Positions 1 through 7,636 of a stretch of DNA of 64,000 nucleotides are shown piece after piece. A model generated the notes under the pieces. The model saw only the letters and a program-made list of their open reading frames with translations. It did not search any database and had not been told where the DNA came from. How positions within the stretch are numbered: the first letter of the stretch is position 1; each line of letters starts with the position of its first letter. Source of the DNA: Thiorhodovibrio litoralis (GTDB lineage Bacteria > Pseudomonadota > Gammaproteobacteria > Chromatiales > Chromatiaceae); NCBI RefSeq assembly GCF_033954455.1, contig NZ_CP121473.1, forward strand, positions 2,404,501 to 2,468,500, read 5' to 3'. Position numbers and translations under genes: made by a program.

Positions 1-1
1 C

Positions 2-1282
2 GTCTGCGTCGAAGGCGCCCGCGATCCCCATGGCCTGTGCTATGTCAACGAGTCGCGCTACGACTGCGGCACCGACACCGAGATTCCGGCCATCGCCCGC
101 CAGACCGAGATGGCCTGCGCCGGCCCGGTGCGCTGTCTCGGCGATGATTGCCTGGATTTGACCTATGAGCAGTCCGACGACTTCGCCGAAGCCGCCGCCG
201 CGCTGCAGGCTGCGGAGTTTGTGCTGCTCGATTCCAACTGCACCGCGCCAGGGCAGTGCGAGGTCTTCGCCGGCGAGGCGGCGCAGTGCAAGCAGGCCGT
301 CGGCGGGGTGGTGGATTGCTGCGAGACGCCCCAGGGCATTTCCCTGGTGGATTACATCCAACTGATGTTCATGGTCACCAAGGTCGATGCCGCCATCATG
401 GCCTCCGAATCCGGCACGGCCCTGCGCGGCAGTTGGGAAGTCTTGCGCGATCCATTGGTGGATAGCTGGGATGCGGTCACCGATGCCTTCACCTCCGCGG
501 CCAACAACCTGATGGGCAACACCGCCGCCTCGGCCAGCGAGGGCGCGGCGCGCTTGTCCCTGGATGCCGCCAAGCAAGCCGTGATGCGCCAGACCGTGCA
601 GTGGGTGGCGAACATCTTTGGCGATGCCGCCGCCAATGCGCTATTCGTCACCAGCAGCGGAGGGCCGGCGGTTGTCGGCGGCACCGTGCAGGCGGGACAA
701 CTCCAGCTTGGTGGACTGCTCGGTACCACCCTCAGCTGGATCATGACCGCCTACATGATCTATACGGTTGTCATGATCCTGATCCGGATAATCTGGAAAT
801 GCGAGCAGGATGAGTTCGAACTGGGCGCCAAGCGCGAACTGCGTTCCTGCCACTATGTCGGCAGTTACTGCAAAACGGATTTTCTGGGCCTGTGCATCGA
901 GAAGCGCAAGAGCTACTGCTGCTTCAACAGCCCGCTGGCGCGCATCATCAACCAGCAAGCACGGGCGCAGACCGGCCATGGCTGGGGTAGCGCCAAAAGC
1001 CCGGATTGCTCGGGGCTCAGCCTGCAAGAGCTGGAAAGCCTCGACTGGGAACGGATCGATCTGTCCGAGTGGCTGGCGATCCTAGCTGAATCCGGCCAAT
1101 ACCCAACGGCGGCAAATCTGGACATCGAGACCCTGACCGGCACCGGCTCGGAGCTAAGCACCGGCGCGCGGGCCGATGCGGCCGAGCGCAGTGTGCTGCG
1201 CTCCGACGGGCTCGAGGGCGGTGACATCGTCCATGATGCCGCCGGAACCTTCTATGAGGCGTGCTCTGTCAAGCCCTTTTGA
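2..1282 (+). CDS. TraN-like mating-pair stabilisation protein, C-terminal part (5' end outside window)
   Basis: The reading frame is open from the left edge, so only the C-terminal ~426 residues are seen. The visible part is very cysteine-rich, has a hydrophobic stretch (roughly window residues 235-262), and ends with the block CCFNSPLARIINQQ, which is characteristic of TraN/conjugative outer-membrane adhesins. TraN stabilises mating pairs in F-type and ICE conjugation by contacting the recipient surface. I infer an ICE or plasmid-derived transfer region continuing to the left. The rest of the transfer operon is not visible, so whether it works cannot be judged. Confidence 0.75.
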   Translation, partial: VCVEGARDPHGLCYVNESRYDCGTDTEIPAIARQTEMACAGPVRCLGDDCLDLTYEQSDDFAEAAAALQAAEFVLLDSNCTAPGQCEVFAGEAAQCKQAVGGVVDCCETPQGISLVDYIQLMFMVTKVDAAIMASESGTALRGSWEVLRDPLVDSWDAVTDAFTSAANNLMGNTAASASEGAARLSLDAAKQAVMRQTVQWVANIFGDAAANALFVTSSGGPAVVGGTVQAGQLQLGGLLGTTLSWIMTAYMIYTVVMILIRIIWKCEQDEFELGAKRELRSCHYVGSYCKTDFLGLCIEKRKSYCCFNSPLARIINQQARAQTGHGWGSAKSPDCSGLSLQELESLDWERIDLSEWLAILAESGQYPTAANLDIETLTGTGSELSTGARADAAERSVLRSDGLEGGDIVHDAAGTFYEACSVKPF

Positions 1283-1863
1283 AAGCCTTGTCCGATTCAG
1301 TACCGTCTAGCAAATCAGAACGTTACAGTCGTTCCCGCATTGCATGAGCGCGCAAATCGGCCGATCCGCCGCGCTTCTCTCTCCCCGAAGGGGCGGGCGT
1401 GGTTCATCGAAACGCTCGCGCATGGCAAGGCCGTCGGGCGCTGTTCAGAGGCTTGCAAATCGCGTGATCACTCACCTTGAATCGTCACAGATGCATTGGA
1501 TCTCCTTGGCGATGGCGGCCGTTTAGTCAGCGCGTTTTGCTCGGTGTCATGGGCATGGCGAGCGTTGTGACAGCCATGGGTTGTCTCGGTTTGAAAGCCG
1601 ACGGATTCTGTGCGAATCCGCTCCACCTTCTATCCGTGCCGGGAAGCCCGGTCACCTGAAATTGCATGCGATGTTCGCCGCTGAAACCGATTAAAAAGGA
1701 AAGCGCCCCTTCTTTTAAAACGGCATGACCAGGGGTCAGCCCAGGTTCCAGTCGGGCGCTTTCGACAACCTTGACCGTGATCCGTCGCGTTGCTCTCTCC
1801 TCGGGCGTTGGCGCTGTGCTTGGCCGTTGGGGGTAACTGGATGTCTTCCGCGGGCGGCGGGCC
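1283..1863. other. Non-coding interval between traN-like gene and IS110 transposase
   Basis: About 580 bases with no gene I can support; the short open frames here lack a plausible ribosome binding site or recognisable product. The right part (roughly 1740-1863) lies immediately downstream of the IS110 transposase and probably includes one end of that element. IS110 ends lack terminal inverted repeats, so I cannot mark the boundary. Confidence 0.5.
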
Positions 1864-2991
1864 TTAGCCGGCTTTGAGCACCGCGCCGTCTGGGATCTCG
1901 CCCTGTTCGAGATAGCGCCACAAGGCGATGAGCAGCTTGCGCGCCAGGGCGACGATGCCGATGCGACGCATGCGTTTGCCGCCGGTGGCAAAGCGCTCGC
2001 GGTACCAGCGGCTCAGGGCGCTGTCAGGCTGATAGCGCAACCACAGCCAGGACAGTTCAACCATGAGCGCGCGGATGCGCCGGTTGCCGGCCTTGCTGAT
2101 GCCTTGGTCGCGCTGATCATCACCGCTCGCATAGGGCGTGGGGGTGAGCCCGGCACAGGCGGCCAGCTGCTGGCGATTGCGAAAGCCGCGCCAGCTGAAG
2201 AATTCCATGACCAAGATCCAGCTCGAAACCCAGCCGATGCCTTTGAGCTCGAGCATGCGTGCGACTTGCTGGTGGGAGACGTCGGTGGCTTGCTCGACGC
2301 GGCGCTTTTGTTCTTGCTCGATGGCGCGGATTTGCTCATCAGCCAAGCAATAGCGCTGGTATTCGCGGCGGATCTCTTCTTTGAGGTCGGCGCCAAGGGG
2401 CTCGCCGGTGGCGGTGCACAAGTGATCGAGAGTATCGATGACGGTGTCGTTGAGACGCTCGATGACGAGACCCTGGGCGATGAAGAGCGATTTGATTCGG
2501 GAGCTGTGGGCGCCACGTTCGCGGATCAGTCGCTCGCGCTCGCGGTTCAGCCGCATCCGATCCTCGGCCCCGGCACTGGGGACGTTCACCACCGCGAGGG
2601 CTTTTTTCTCTCCGCCAAGATACCGCATGAGCTGCACCAGCAGCGCTTCGACGTCGACCCGGTCGGTCTTCACGCGCCGCTTCTTGCGGTTGACCTGAAT
2701 GCTGGCCGAGTCGACCACGCGGCTGTGAATCCCCCAGGATTCCAATGTACGATGAATCCAGAATCCATCCCGGCCGGCTTCGTAAACGCTTTCAATGACA
2801 CAATCCGCGCTGAGTCCAAGCTTCCCCTTGGCGATCTCGATCTGCTCGTGCAAGGCGGGAAGATCGCGCGCTTCGATGGTCTTGATGCGGATCTTCTCGC
2901 CGTTGCTGAAGCCCAGCTTCCAGGTTTTGTTGCTCAGCTCAAGGGCCAGATAGAGGGTGGTCTTCGGCGTTTGGACAGCGGCAGTGGTCAT
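1864..2991 (-). CDS. IS110-family transposase (DEDD recombinase)
   Basis: 375 residues, full family length. The N-terminal RuvC-like DEDD domain shows E18 (in ALELSNKTW), E71 (YEAGRDGFW) and D110/D113 (KTDRVDVEAL); the first acidic residue is Glu rather than the usual Asp. The C-terminal Tnp20 domain has a helix-hairpin-helix stretch (GIGWVSSWI) and the conserved block with Ser in GISKAGNRRIR. IS110 elements insert without inverted repeats or target duplication, guided by a bridge RNA made from a flank of the transposase gene. Non-coding flanks of ~120 bases exist on both sides (1740-1863, 2992-3111). The element separates traN from the next ICE-type gene. Confidence 0.92.
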   Translation of the reverse strand: MTTAAVQTPKTTLYLALELSNKTWKLGFSNGEKIRIKTIEARDLPALHEQIEIAKGKLGLSADCVIESVYEAGRDGFWIHRTLESWGIHSRVVDSASIQVNRKKRRVKTDRVDVEALLVQLMRYLGGEKKALAVVNVPSAGAEDRMRLNRERERLIRERGAHSSRIKSLFIAQGLVIERLNDTVIDTLDHLCTATGEPLGADLKEEIRREYQRYCLADEQIRAIEQEQKRRVEQATDVSHQQVARMLELKGIGWVSSWILVMEFFSWRGFRNRQQLAACAGLTPTPYASGDDQRDQGISKAGNRRIRALMVELSWLWLRYQPDSALSRWYRERFATGGKRMRRIGIVALARKLLIALWRYLEQGEIPDGAVLKAG

Positions 2992-3063
2992 GTTCGGTCT
3001 CCTCGTGGCTCGGGGTTAATGTCGAGGCTTAGACTTGGATGGCCTACATAGTTTCTTGCGCGA

Positions 3064-3083
3064 GCAGATCCAGGCGGATCTGC
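3064..3083. repeat. Strong 8-bp hairpin between IS110 transposase and the AcaB-like gene
   Basis: GCAGATCC and GGATCTGC form a perfect 8-bp stem with a 4-base loop. It lies downstream of the AcaB-like gene and upstream of the IS110 transposase start (both on the minus strand). It could be part of a transcription terminator, though no T-run is obvious, or part of the IS110 end/bridge RNA. Confidence 0.5.
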
Positions 3084-3111
3084 CCTGAGGTTCGCGGGAA
3101 AGGTTCGGAGG

Positions 3112-3840
3112 TCAGTCGTCGCTGGTGATGTCCGTGGCGTCGTCGCCGGCGGACGCCAATGCAGCGTCAGAACGGGCGCTGTCGGCATCGCCTTCACTGG
3201 CAGCCGCTCCCTTGGAATCGTCGTCGACATCCACCAAAGACCCGGAGACCAAATTCGCGCCGTTCGCGTCGCCATCGGCTTCTTCAAGCGCATCCGCCTG
3301 TCCGCGCCGCACCGCCGAGTCCCGCGCCCTGCGTTCCAGATCGATCAGCTCGCGCCCGAGTCCATAGACCAGCCGGCGCAAGTCATGGGTCAAATCCTTG
3401 CGCTGCTTGTTCGAGATCAGCCCCGCGAACCACAGCCCATCGAGCAGCATGAGCGTCTGATCCAGACGCACAATCAACCGCAGATATTGCGCCAGCGCCG
3501 GGGAGGACAGCTGCAGGGTCACTTCGCGCGGGTTGGTGTAGCGGGGGACAGGCACGCCGCCTTCGCCATCGGCAAGCTGCTTCAGCCGCGCCTGCTCGTT
3601 GGTCAGTCGCTGCGCGACCGCCCCGATGCGCTCGGAGACCAGGGCCTCGATCTGGTCCATGTCGTCATCGTCGCCGATGATGCGCAGCACCACCGAGATG
3701 CCATAGAGCGCTCGCACCACCAGGACGAAAGAGCGTCCGCGCTGCAAGACATACTGGGCATTCTGACTGTGAATGGTGACGGTTTGATCGAGAACCGGTT
3801 TGGAGAAGGCGTGCTTGTTCGTCTGTGAGACCTGGGCCAT
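3112..3840 (-). CDS. DUF1845/AcaB-like integrating conjugative element protein
   Basis: 242 residues from the ATG at 3840, which has GGAGG seven bases upstream; the open frame runs 40 codons further but without such a site. The N-terminus carries a beta-rich stretch (TVTIHSQNAQYVLQRGR), followed by helical segments with TNPREVTLQLSSPALAQYLRLIVRLDQTLMLLD split across residues ~130-165, the pattern I associate with DUF1845/AcaB and PFL_4669-type ICE proteins. The last ~60 residues are a low-complexity acidic Ser/Ala/Asp tail. Such proteins are regulators or accessory factors of ICE/IncC transfer. Family assignment is from memory of the pattern and is moderately sure. Confidence 0.55.
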   Translation of the reverse strand: MAQVSQTNKHAFSKPVLDQTVTIHSQNAQYVLQRGRSFVLVVRALYGISVVLRIIGDDDDMDQIEALVSERIGAVAQRLTNEQARLKQLADGEGGVPVPRYTNPREVTLQLSSPALAQYLRLIVRLDQTLMLLDGLWFAGLISNKQRKDLTHDLRRLVYGLGRELIDLERRARDSAVRRGQADALEEADGDANGANLVSGSLVDVDDDSKGAAASEGDADSARSDAALASAGDDATDITSDD

Positions 3841-4077
3841 CGGATAACCTCCGGGGTGGATGCCAAAAGCCCAGAGTAGGAGGATCAAGCGGCGCTCGCA
3901 GCCAGGAAAGAGACAGAATCCGTGCCTCTTTCGCGCCACTGTCCGGCGGAGACACCCCAATCATGCGCAAAAGTTCCCCGGAGGAGATGACAAAAACATG
4001 ACCAAACTGTCACGGTCGATCCCTCTATTTCCCACTATATTACTTGGGTTTTATAACCTGATATGGAGGGAACGCTC
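3841..4077. promoter_or_regulatory. Divergent intergenic region with GGTT-TTAT-AACC inverted repeat
   Basis: 237 bases separate two divergent genes (AcaB-like on minus, XRE regulator on plus), so both promoters should lie here. Just before the XRE gene the DNA turns AT-rich and contains the short inverted repeat GGTTTTATAACC at 4047-4058, whose centre could double as a -10 element. GGAGGG at 4065-4070 is the ribosome binding site for the GTG at 4078. That the repeat is an operator for the XRE protein is inference. Confidence 0.35.
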
Positions 4078-4575
4078 GTGAACGACATGATCTTGCCAAT
4101 GACCGGAAAGGCCCGGTCGGAACTGATCCGGCGCGCCCGTCGGGCCAAGGGGCTGACGCAGCGCGAACTCGGCGAACAGGTGGGGTTGCCACAGTCGACG
4201 ATCTCGCAGATAGAGACCGGAGACATTTTGGTGGATTTGACTTTGTTGCCACGGATCGCGGCTGTCTTGGACATTGGCGGCCAGGCATTGCATCGGCTGC
4301 TCGAGGCCAGCGATGGCCTGCGCTGGCGCGCGTGGGTGTGGGCGTCAAACCGGCCGCCGAATCAGAAACTGGTCTTGCTGGCGTTGACCGATGGGGCCGA
4401 CGGGCAGGCCAACTTAGCTCAGTTGGAGGCGTTGACCGGCCTGAACACCGGCACCCTACGCGCGGCGGTCGAGGAGCTGGCGCGCGTCGGTTTGTTGCAT
4501 GAGGCCCGGGATCGGTTGAAGCAAGGCGAGCCGATCATCATCGCTGGCCCGTCGCCGGGTAGGTGCACCCCATGA
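4078..4575 (+). CDS. XRE-family HTH transcriptional regulator
   Basis: About 165 residues. The first half is a classic lambda-repressor-like helix-turn-helix (RAKGLTQRELGEQVGLPQSTISQIETG). The second half has a winged-helix-like region (QANLAQLEALTGLNTGTLRAAVEELARVGLLHEA spread over residues ~115-150). An ATG at 4063 is also in frame, but GGAGGG sits inside it and at ideal distance from the GTG at 4078, so GTG is preferred. Its stop overlaps the start of the Crp-like gene by 4 nt, implying translational coupling. Probably a regulator of the mobile region. Confidence 0.8.
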   Translation: MNDMILPMTGKARSELIRRARRAKGLTQRELGEQVGLPQSTISQIETGDILVDLTLLPRIAAVLDIGGQALHRLLEASDGLRWRAWVWASNRPPNQKLVLLALTDGADGQANLAQLEALTGLNTGTLRAAVEELARVGLLHEARDRLKQGEPIIIAGPSPGRCTP

Positions 4576-5255
4576 GCCAGGCGACGGTGACACGGTTGCA
4601 GCCGCGGCCCGCGCGTCTCACGGCGGTGCAGCGGCGCTTGGAAGCCTATGGCGAGGTGGTCGAGCTGATCGCCGGGGAAATGTTGGACCCAACGATCGTC
4701 CATTTCTGCGTCGGCTTCATTCTGACCGGACGGCTTGAGCTGAGCTGGCGCGATGGCAACAACGAGAAAGCCTTCTATCCAATCGAGACGGGCGACTGGT
4801 TCAGCGTGAACAACCTGTCCCTGCCGCAGCCGCCAAGGTTGGTGTGGTTCCGGGCGACCTGTTTCACTCGGGTGCTGGCGATCGAGGTCGAACGGCTGAA
4901 TGCTTTGCTGCTGGGTGAGCTGGCCGATCTGGATGGCCCCCTGCACCGAGAGGTGATGCGGTTCTATGCCGAGCGCTGGTCGGAGCTTGCGGCACGCTAT
5001 CACCGCTCGCTGTTCAATCCGACCGACACCCTGGTGCTGGATGCACTCGACGAAGCCGCTTCGTGGTCGTCGGCCATGTCCCATCCGGAGGGAACCCTCG
5101 TCAAGGTGGGTCGGGATGACTTGGCCAAGCGCATCGGCTGCACGCGCGTGACGGTCAGCCGGGCGTTGTCGCGGTTAGTTGCCGATGGTCGGGTGCGTCT
5201 CGAAGGCCGCAGAATCCTGCTACTCGGGCATCAAGGACGCGGGGAGGCGGCTTGA
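4572..5255 (+). CDS. Crp/Fnr-family transcriptional regulator
   Basis: 227 residues from the ATG at 4572, whose ATGA overlaps the stop of the upstream XRE gene; a GTG at 4563 is an alternative. The N-terminal cyclic-nucleotide-binding-like beta barrel includes GDWFSVNNLSLPQPP. The C-terminal HTH is clear: GRDDLAKRIGCTRVTVSRAL followed by a wing ending GRVRLEGRRILLL. I do not see the N-terminal cysteine set of an FNR iron-sulfur sensor, so the ligand is unknown. Paired with the XRE gene, it likely forms a two-regulator switch for neighbouring ICE genes. Confidence 0.85.
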   Translation: MSQATVTRLQPRPARLTAVQRRLEAYGEVVELIAGEMLDPTIVHFCVGFILTGRLELSWRDGNNEKAFYPIETGDWFSVNNLSLPQPPRLVWFRATCFTRVLAIEVERLNALLLGELADLDGPLHREVMRFYAERWSELAARYHRSLFNPTDTLVLDALDEAASWSSAMSHPEGTLVKVGRDDLAKRIGCTRVTVSRALSRLVADGRVRLEGRRILLLGHQGRGEAA

Positions 5256-5413
5256 CGCATCGGCTGGCTGCGCTGCCGGTCTGGTTCAATGAGAACCGGG
5301 TCGGCGGCCGGCCAACTTGTCTCGGCATCCATGGGCCGGATGTCCGGTTGGTCGCTGAGCGGCGTGTCCATCAGTTCTGCTCGGTCATCGACGCACCTTA
5401 CCCGTCGGGAAAG

Positions 5414-6223
5414 ATGCTCAAAATGCGCGTCATTGCCGGCTGCTTGCTTGGCAAGGCCCTGGTAGGGTCGGGGCCTTGTCAAAACTGCGAGCAGACATCA
5501 GCCGTGAACCCAGTATTTGAGCCGCAATCCCAACCGGAGAACTGGCGAATACCAGCGCCATTGTCCGGGAGTAGGGCACCTCTCGGTCGCCAAGCCATGG
5601 CGGCTGTTTCCCTGGCCGTGTTGTTGATCAGTCCCGTTTCCGGGATGGAACACCCGCTGCAAGAGCTGGGATTCGAGCGCTCGCTCAACCAATGGGAGCT
5701 GCGTCGGACCTGGCAGCAACAAACCAAGGTGGCCAAGCCTTCACCGGGCAATCCGCAAGAAACCGCCAAACGTCCAGTTCCGCAGATTCGTCGGATCAGC
5801 GCCGTCGCTTTGCTGAAACCGATCTCAGGGTCGATTAAGATCCGCCGGGATCGCTATGTTGCGATCATTCTCTCCGAGGCCAAACGGCACAGGGTCGACC
5901 CCAACCTGGTCCATGCTGTCATCCAAGCCGAGTCCGCCTATCGGCCAAACGCCAAGTCTCCGGCCGGTGCCTGCGGCTTAATGCAGCTGATGCCAGCCAC
6001 GGCCCGGCGCTTCGGTGTGCGGGACATCTGGGACCCGGAGCAGAACATCGGCGGTGGCGTGGCGTATCTGCGGTTCCTGCTTGACCGTTTCTCCGGAGCA
6101 ATCCCGCTGGTGCTGGCGGCCTATAACGCAGGGGAGGGCGCGGTGGCGAAACACGGCAACAAGATTCCGCCGTATCGGGAGACGCGGGAGTATGTCAGAA
6201 AGGTGATGGGGTATTTCGGTTGA
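5414..6223 (+). CDS. Lytic transglycosylase (SLT domain), VirB1/conjugation-type
   Basis: The C-terminal ~120 residues are a complete SLT domain: catalytic Glu in VIQAESAYRPNAKSP (residue ~173 from this start), then GACGLMQLMPATARRFG and VLAAYNAGEGAV. The enzyme cleaves peptidoglycan glycan strands; small SLT proteins in ICEs (VirB1/PilT-like) open the wall for the transfer machinery. The start is uncertain: the frame opens at 5252, ATGs occur at 5414 and 5423, and an ATG at 5597 would begin directly with the hydrophobic segment AAVSLAVLLISPVSG acting as a signal peptide. It follows the Crp-like gene on the same strand. Confidence 0.85.
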   Translation: MLKMRVIAGCLLGKALVGSGPCQNCEQTSAVNPVFEPQSQPENWRIPAPLSGSRAPLGRQAMAAVSLAVLLISPVSGMEHPLQELGFERSLNQWELRRTWQQQTKVAKPSPGNPQETAKRPVPQIRRISAVALLKPISGSIKIRRDRYVAIILSEAKRHRVDPNLVHAVIQAESAYRPNAKSPAGACGLMQLMPATARRFGVRDIWDPEQNIGGGVAYLRFLLDRFSGAIPLVLAAYNAGEGAVAKHGNKIPPYRETREYVRKVMGYFG

Positions 6224-6331
6224 GAGGTGACGAACCAGAATAGGCATTGCCACCGGATCATTCGCTCCATCATCCACCAAGCTGGTGCCGTCCTCAGACC
6301 AAAGCTCCGGCTGGATGTTGTCGATGCACGG

Positions 6332-7204
6332 TCAAGCCAGCGGCAGAATCCGCTCCTGCACCACCGGATTGCTCTCCGCGCAGACGACATCCAGATGCAC
6401 AGTCGCGCGTGTCAGCCCGCAGAACAGCACCTGCAGCTCGCGCTGGAGATCGCTATCGCGCGGGTCGACATCGACCAGAATCACCGCCGCCGCCTGCTGG
6501 CCTTTGAACCGCCGCACGGTATCGAACAAAATCTGCCCGTCAGAGTAGATCTGATTGCCGAGTAGATCGTAGGTATTGGTAAAGCGCCTGAGTGTGTGAT
6601 TCCCGACCCGCGCGCAGTCCTTCAACGCCGTGCTGCCGACACCCCGGCAGGAGAGAATCGCAATATCCTGCGGCTGAAAACGCTGCTTTAGCCGCTGCCC
6701 GACCAGGCGGCCGACCAGCTTCGGCTGCTCACTTGACTCCTGATAGGGCGTCACCTGCACCCCCAGCCCCGGCAGATCGTTCGCGCCGGTGAATGCAAAC
6801 TCCGGCAGCGCCTCGCGGATAAAGCGCGCGATGCTCTCTGGCGAACGGTAATTCAGCAGCGACTGGTAACCGACAAAGTCCTGCTCCTGCAACGCCATGG
6901 GCGTGGTCGAACGGACATTCTGATTCGGGTCCTCCAGCCACAGCATGGCCGCCTCCTCGCGCAGAAACAGCCGCACCGCCTCGAACCATTCGCCCTCGAA
7001 ATCCTGCGCTTCATCGACAATCAGCGTATCGAAGCGCCAGTCATCTGCCGGCTCCTGCGTCAGCGCCTGTTCCTCCACCTGCTTGGCCGCCGCTGTCCAG
7101 AAGGCCGGATCAGTGCGCATGTCATCGAAATTGAGCGGTGCACCGCGCGCGCAGAAACTGATCGCAGAAGTGATGCGCGATAAGCGGCCGAGTCCTAGGC
7201 GAAC
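6332..7204 (-). pseudogene. UvrD/PcrA-like superfamily 1 helicase, 5'-truncated remnant
   Basis: The frame encodes the second half of an SF1 helicase: motif II IVDEAQDFEGEW, a motif III-like region (WLEDPNQNV), motif IV/V sequences and the C-terminal FCGLTRATVHLDVV. No Walker A is present. The sequence reads sensibly upstream of the first ATG (7120), as far as an in-frame TAG at ~7205 (visible block LGRLSRITSAISFCARGAP), so the N-terminal half has been lost. Such helicases often follow a NERD nuclease domain, and the next gene begins with a NERD domain. It lies divergent to the BREX operon. Probably a decayed neighbour or an older defence gene. Confidence 0.75.
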
Positions 7205-7636
7205 TAAGAAGATCTAGCTGCGCTTAAGCGGCTAGCGCTGAAGATTCGGCGGACTACCGGTGCTGGCTGGTTGATCCGAGATGACGTGTTCTTGGCGCTA
7301 CCTTGTTGACTGTTGGTATCTGTGCGCAGTGTTTGTGCTGCCCACTTGGTATCATTTGCCGGAAAGCATGCTAGATCGCGGTTCGGCGCTTTCCCTTGTG
7401 ACGCCTTATGATTATGATTGTGTTCGGGGTGGTCAGTCTCTATCTGTTTCGGGCTGATTTGGTCGGGCGTGAGGAGTCCGACCGCGTGCTTTGTTTTGGC
7501 TGTCTCTTGGCGACGCGCCAAGCGATCAACCTAAGCCTCATGTTCCTGGCCACTCCGGGGAAAGAATCCAAGCTCTTCAGGGTCGTGCGACACCACTCAT
7601 GCGCTCCTCCAATCGGGTCCAACCCAATCCGGCCTC
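7205..7636. promoter_or_regulatory. Upstream region of the BREX type 2 operon
   Basis: About 430 bases, less GC-rich than the flanks, with no supportable gene. It must hold the promoter for pglW and possibly the scar where the helicase gene lost its 5' half. Possible sigma-70-like hexamers are seen (TTGACT near 7300; TATGAT near 7395-7405), but none with a convincing partner at proper spacing, so no promoter is called. Confidence 0.35.

Noticed and set aside
2104-3051. 315-codon plus-strand frame overlapping the IS110 transposase
   Set aside because: Low-complexity translation and opposite to a full-length IS110 transposase.
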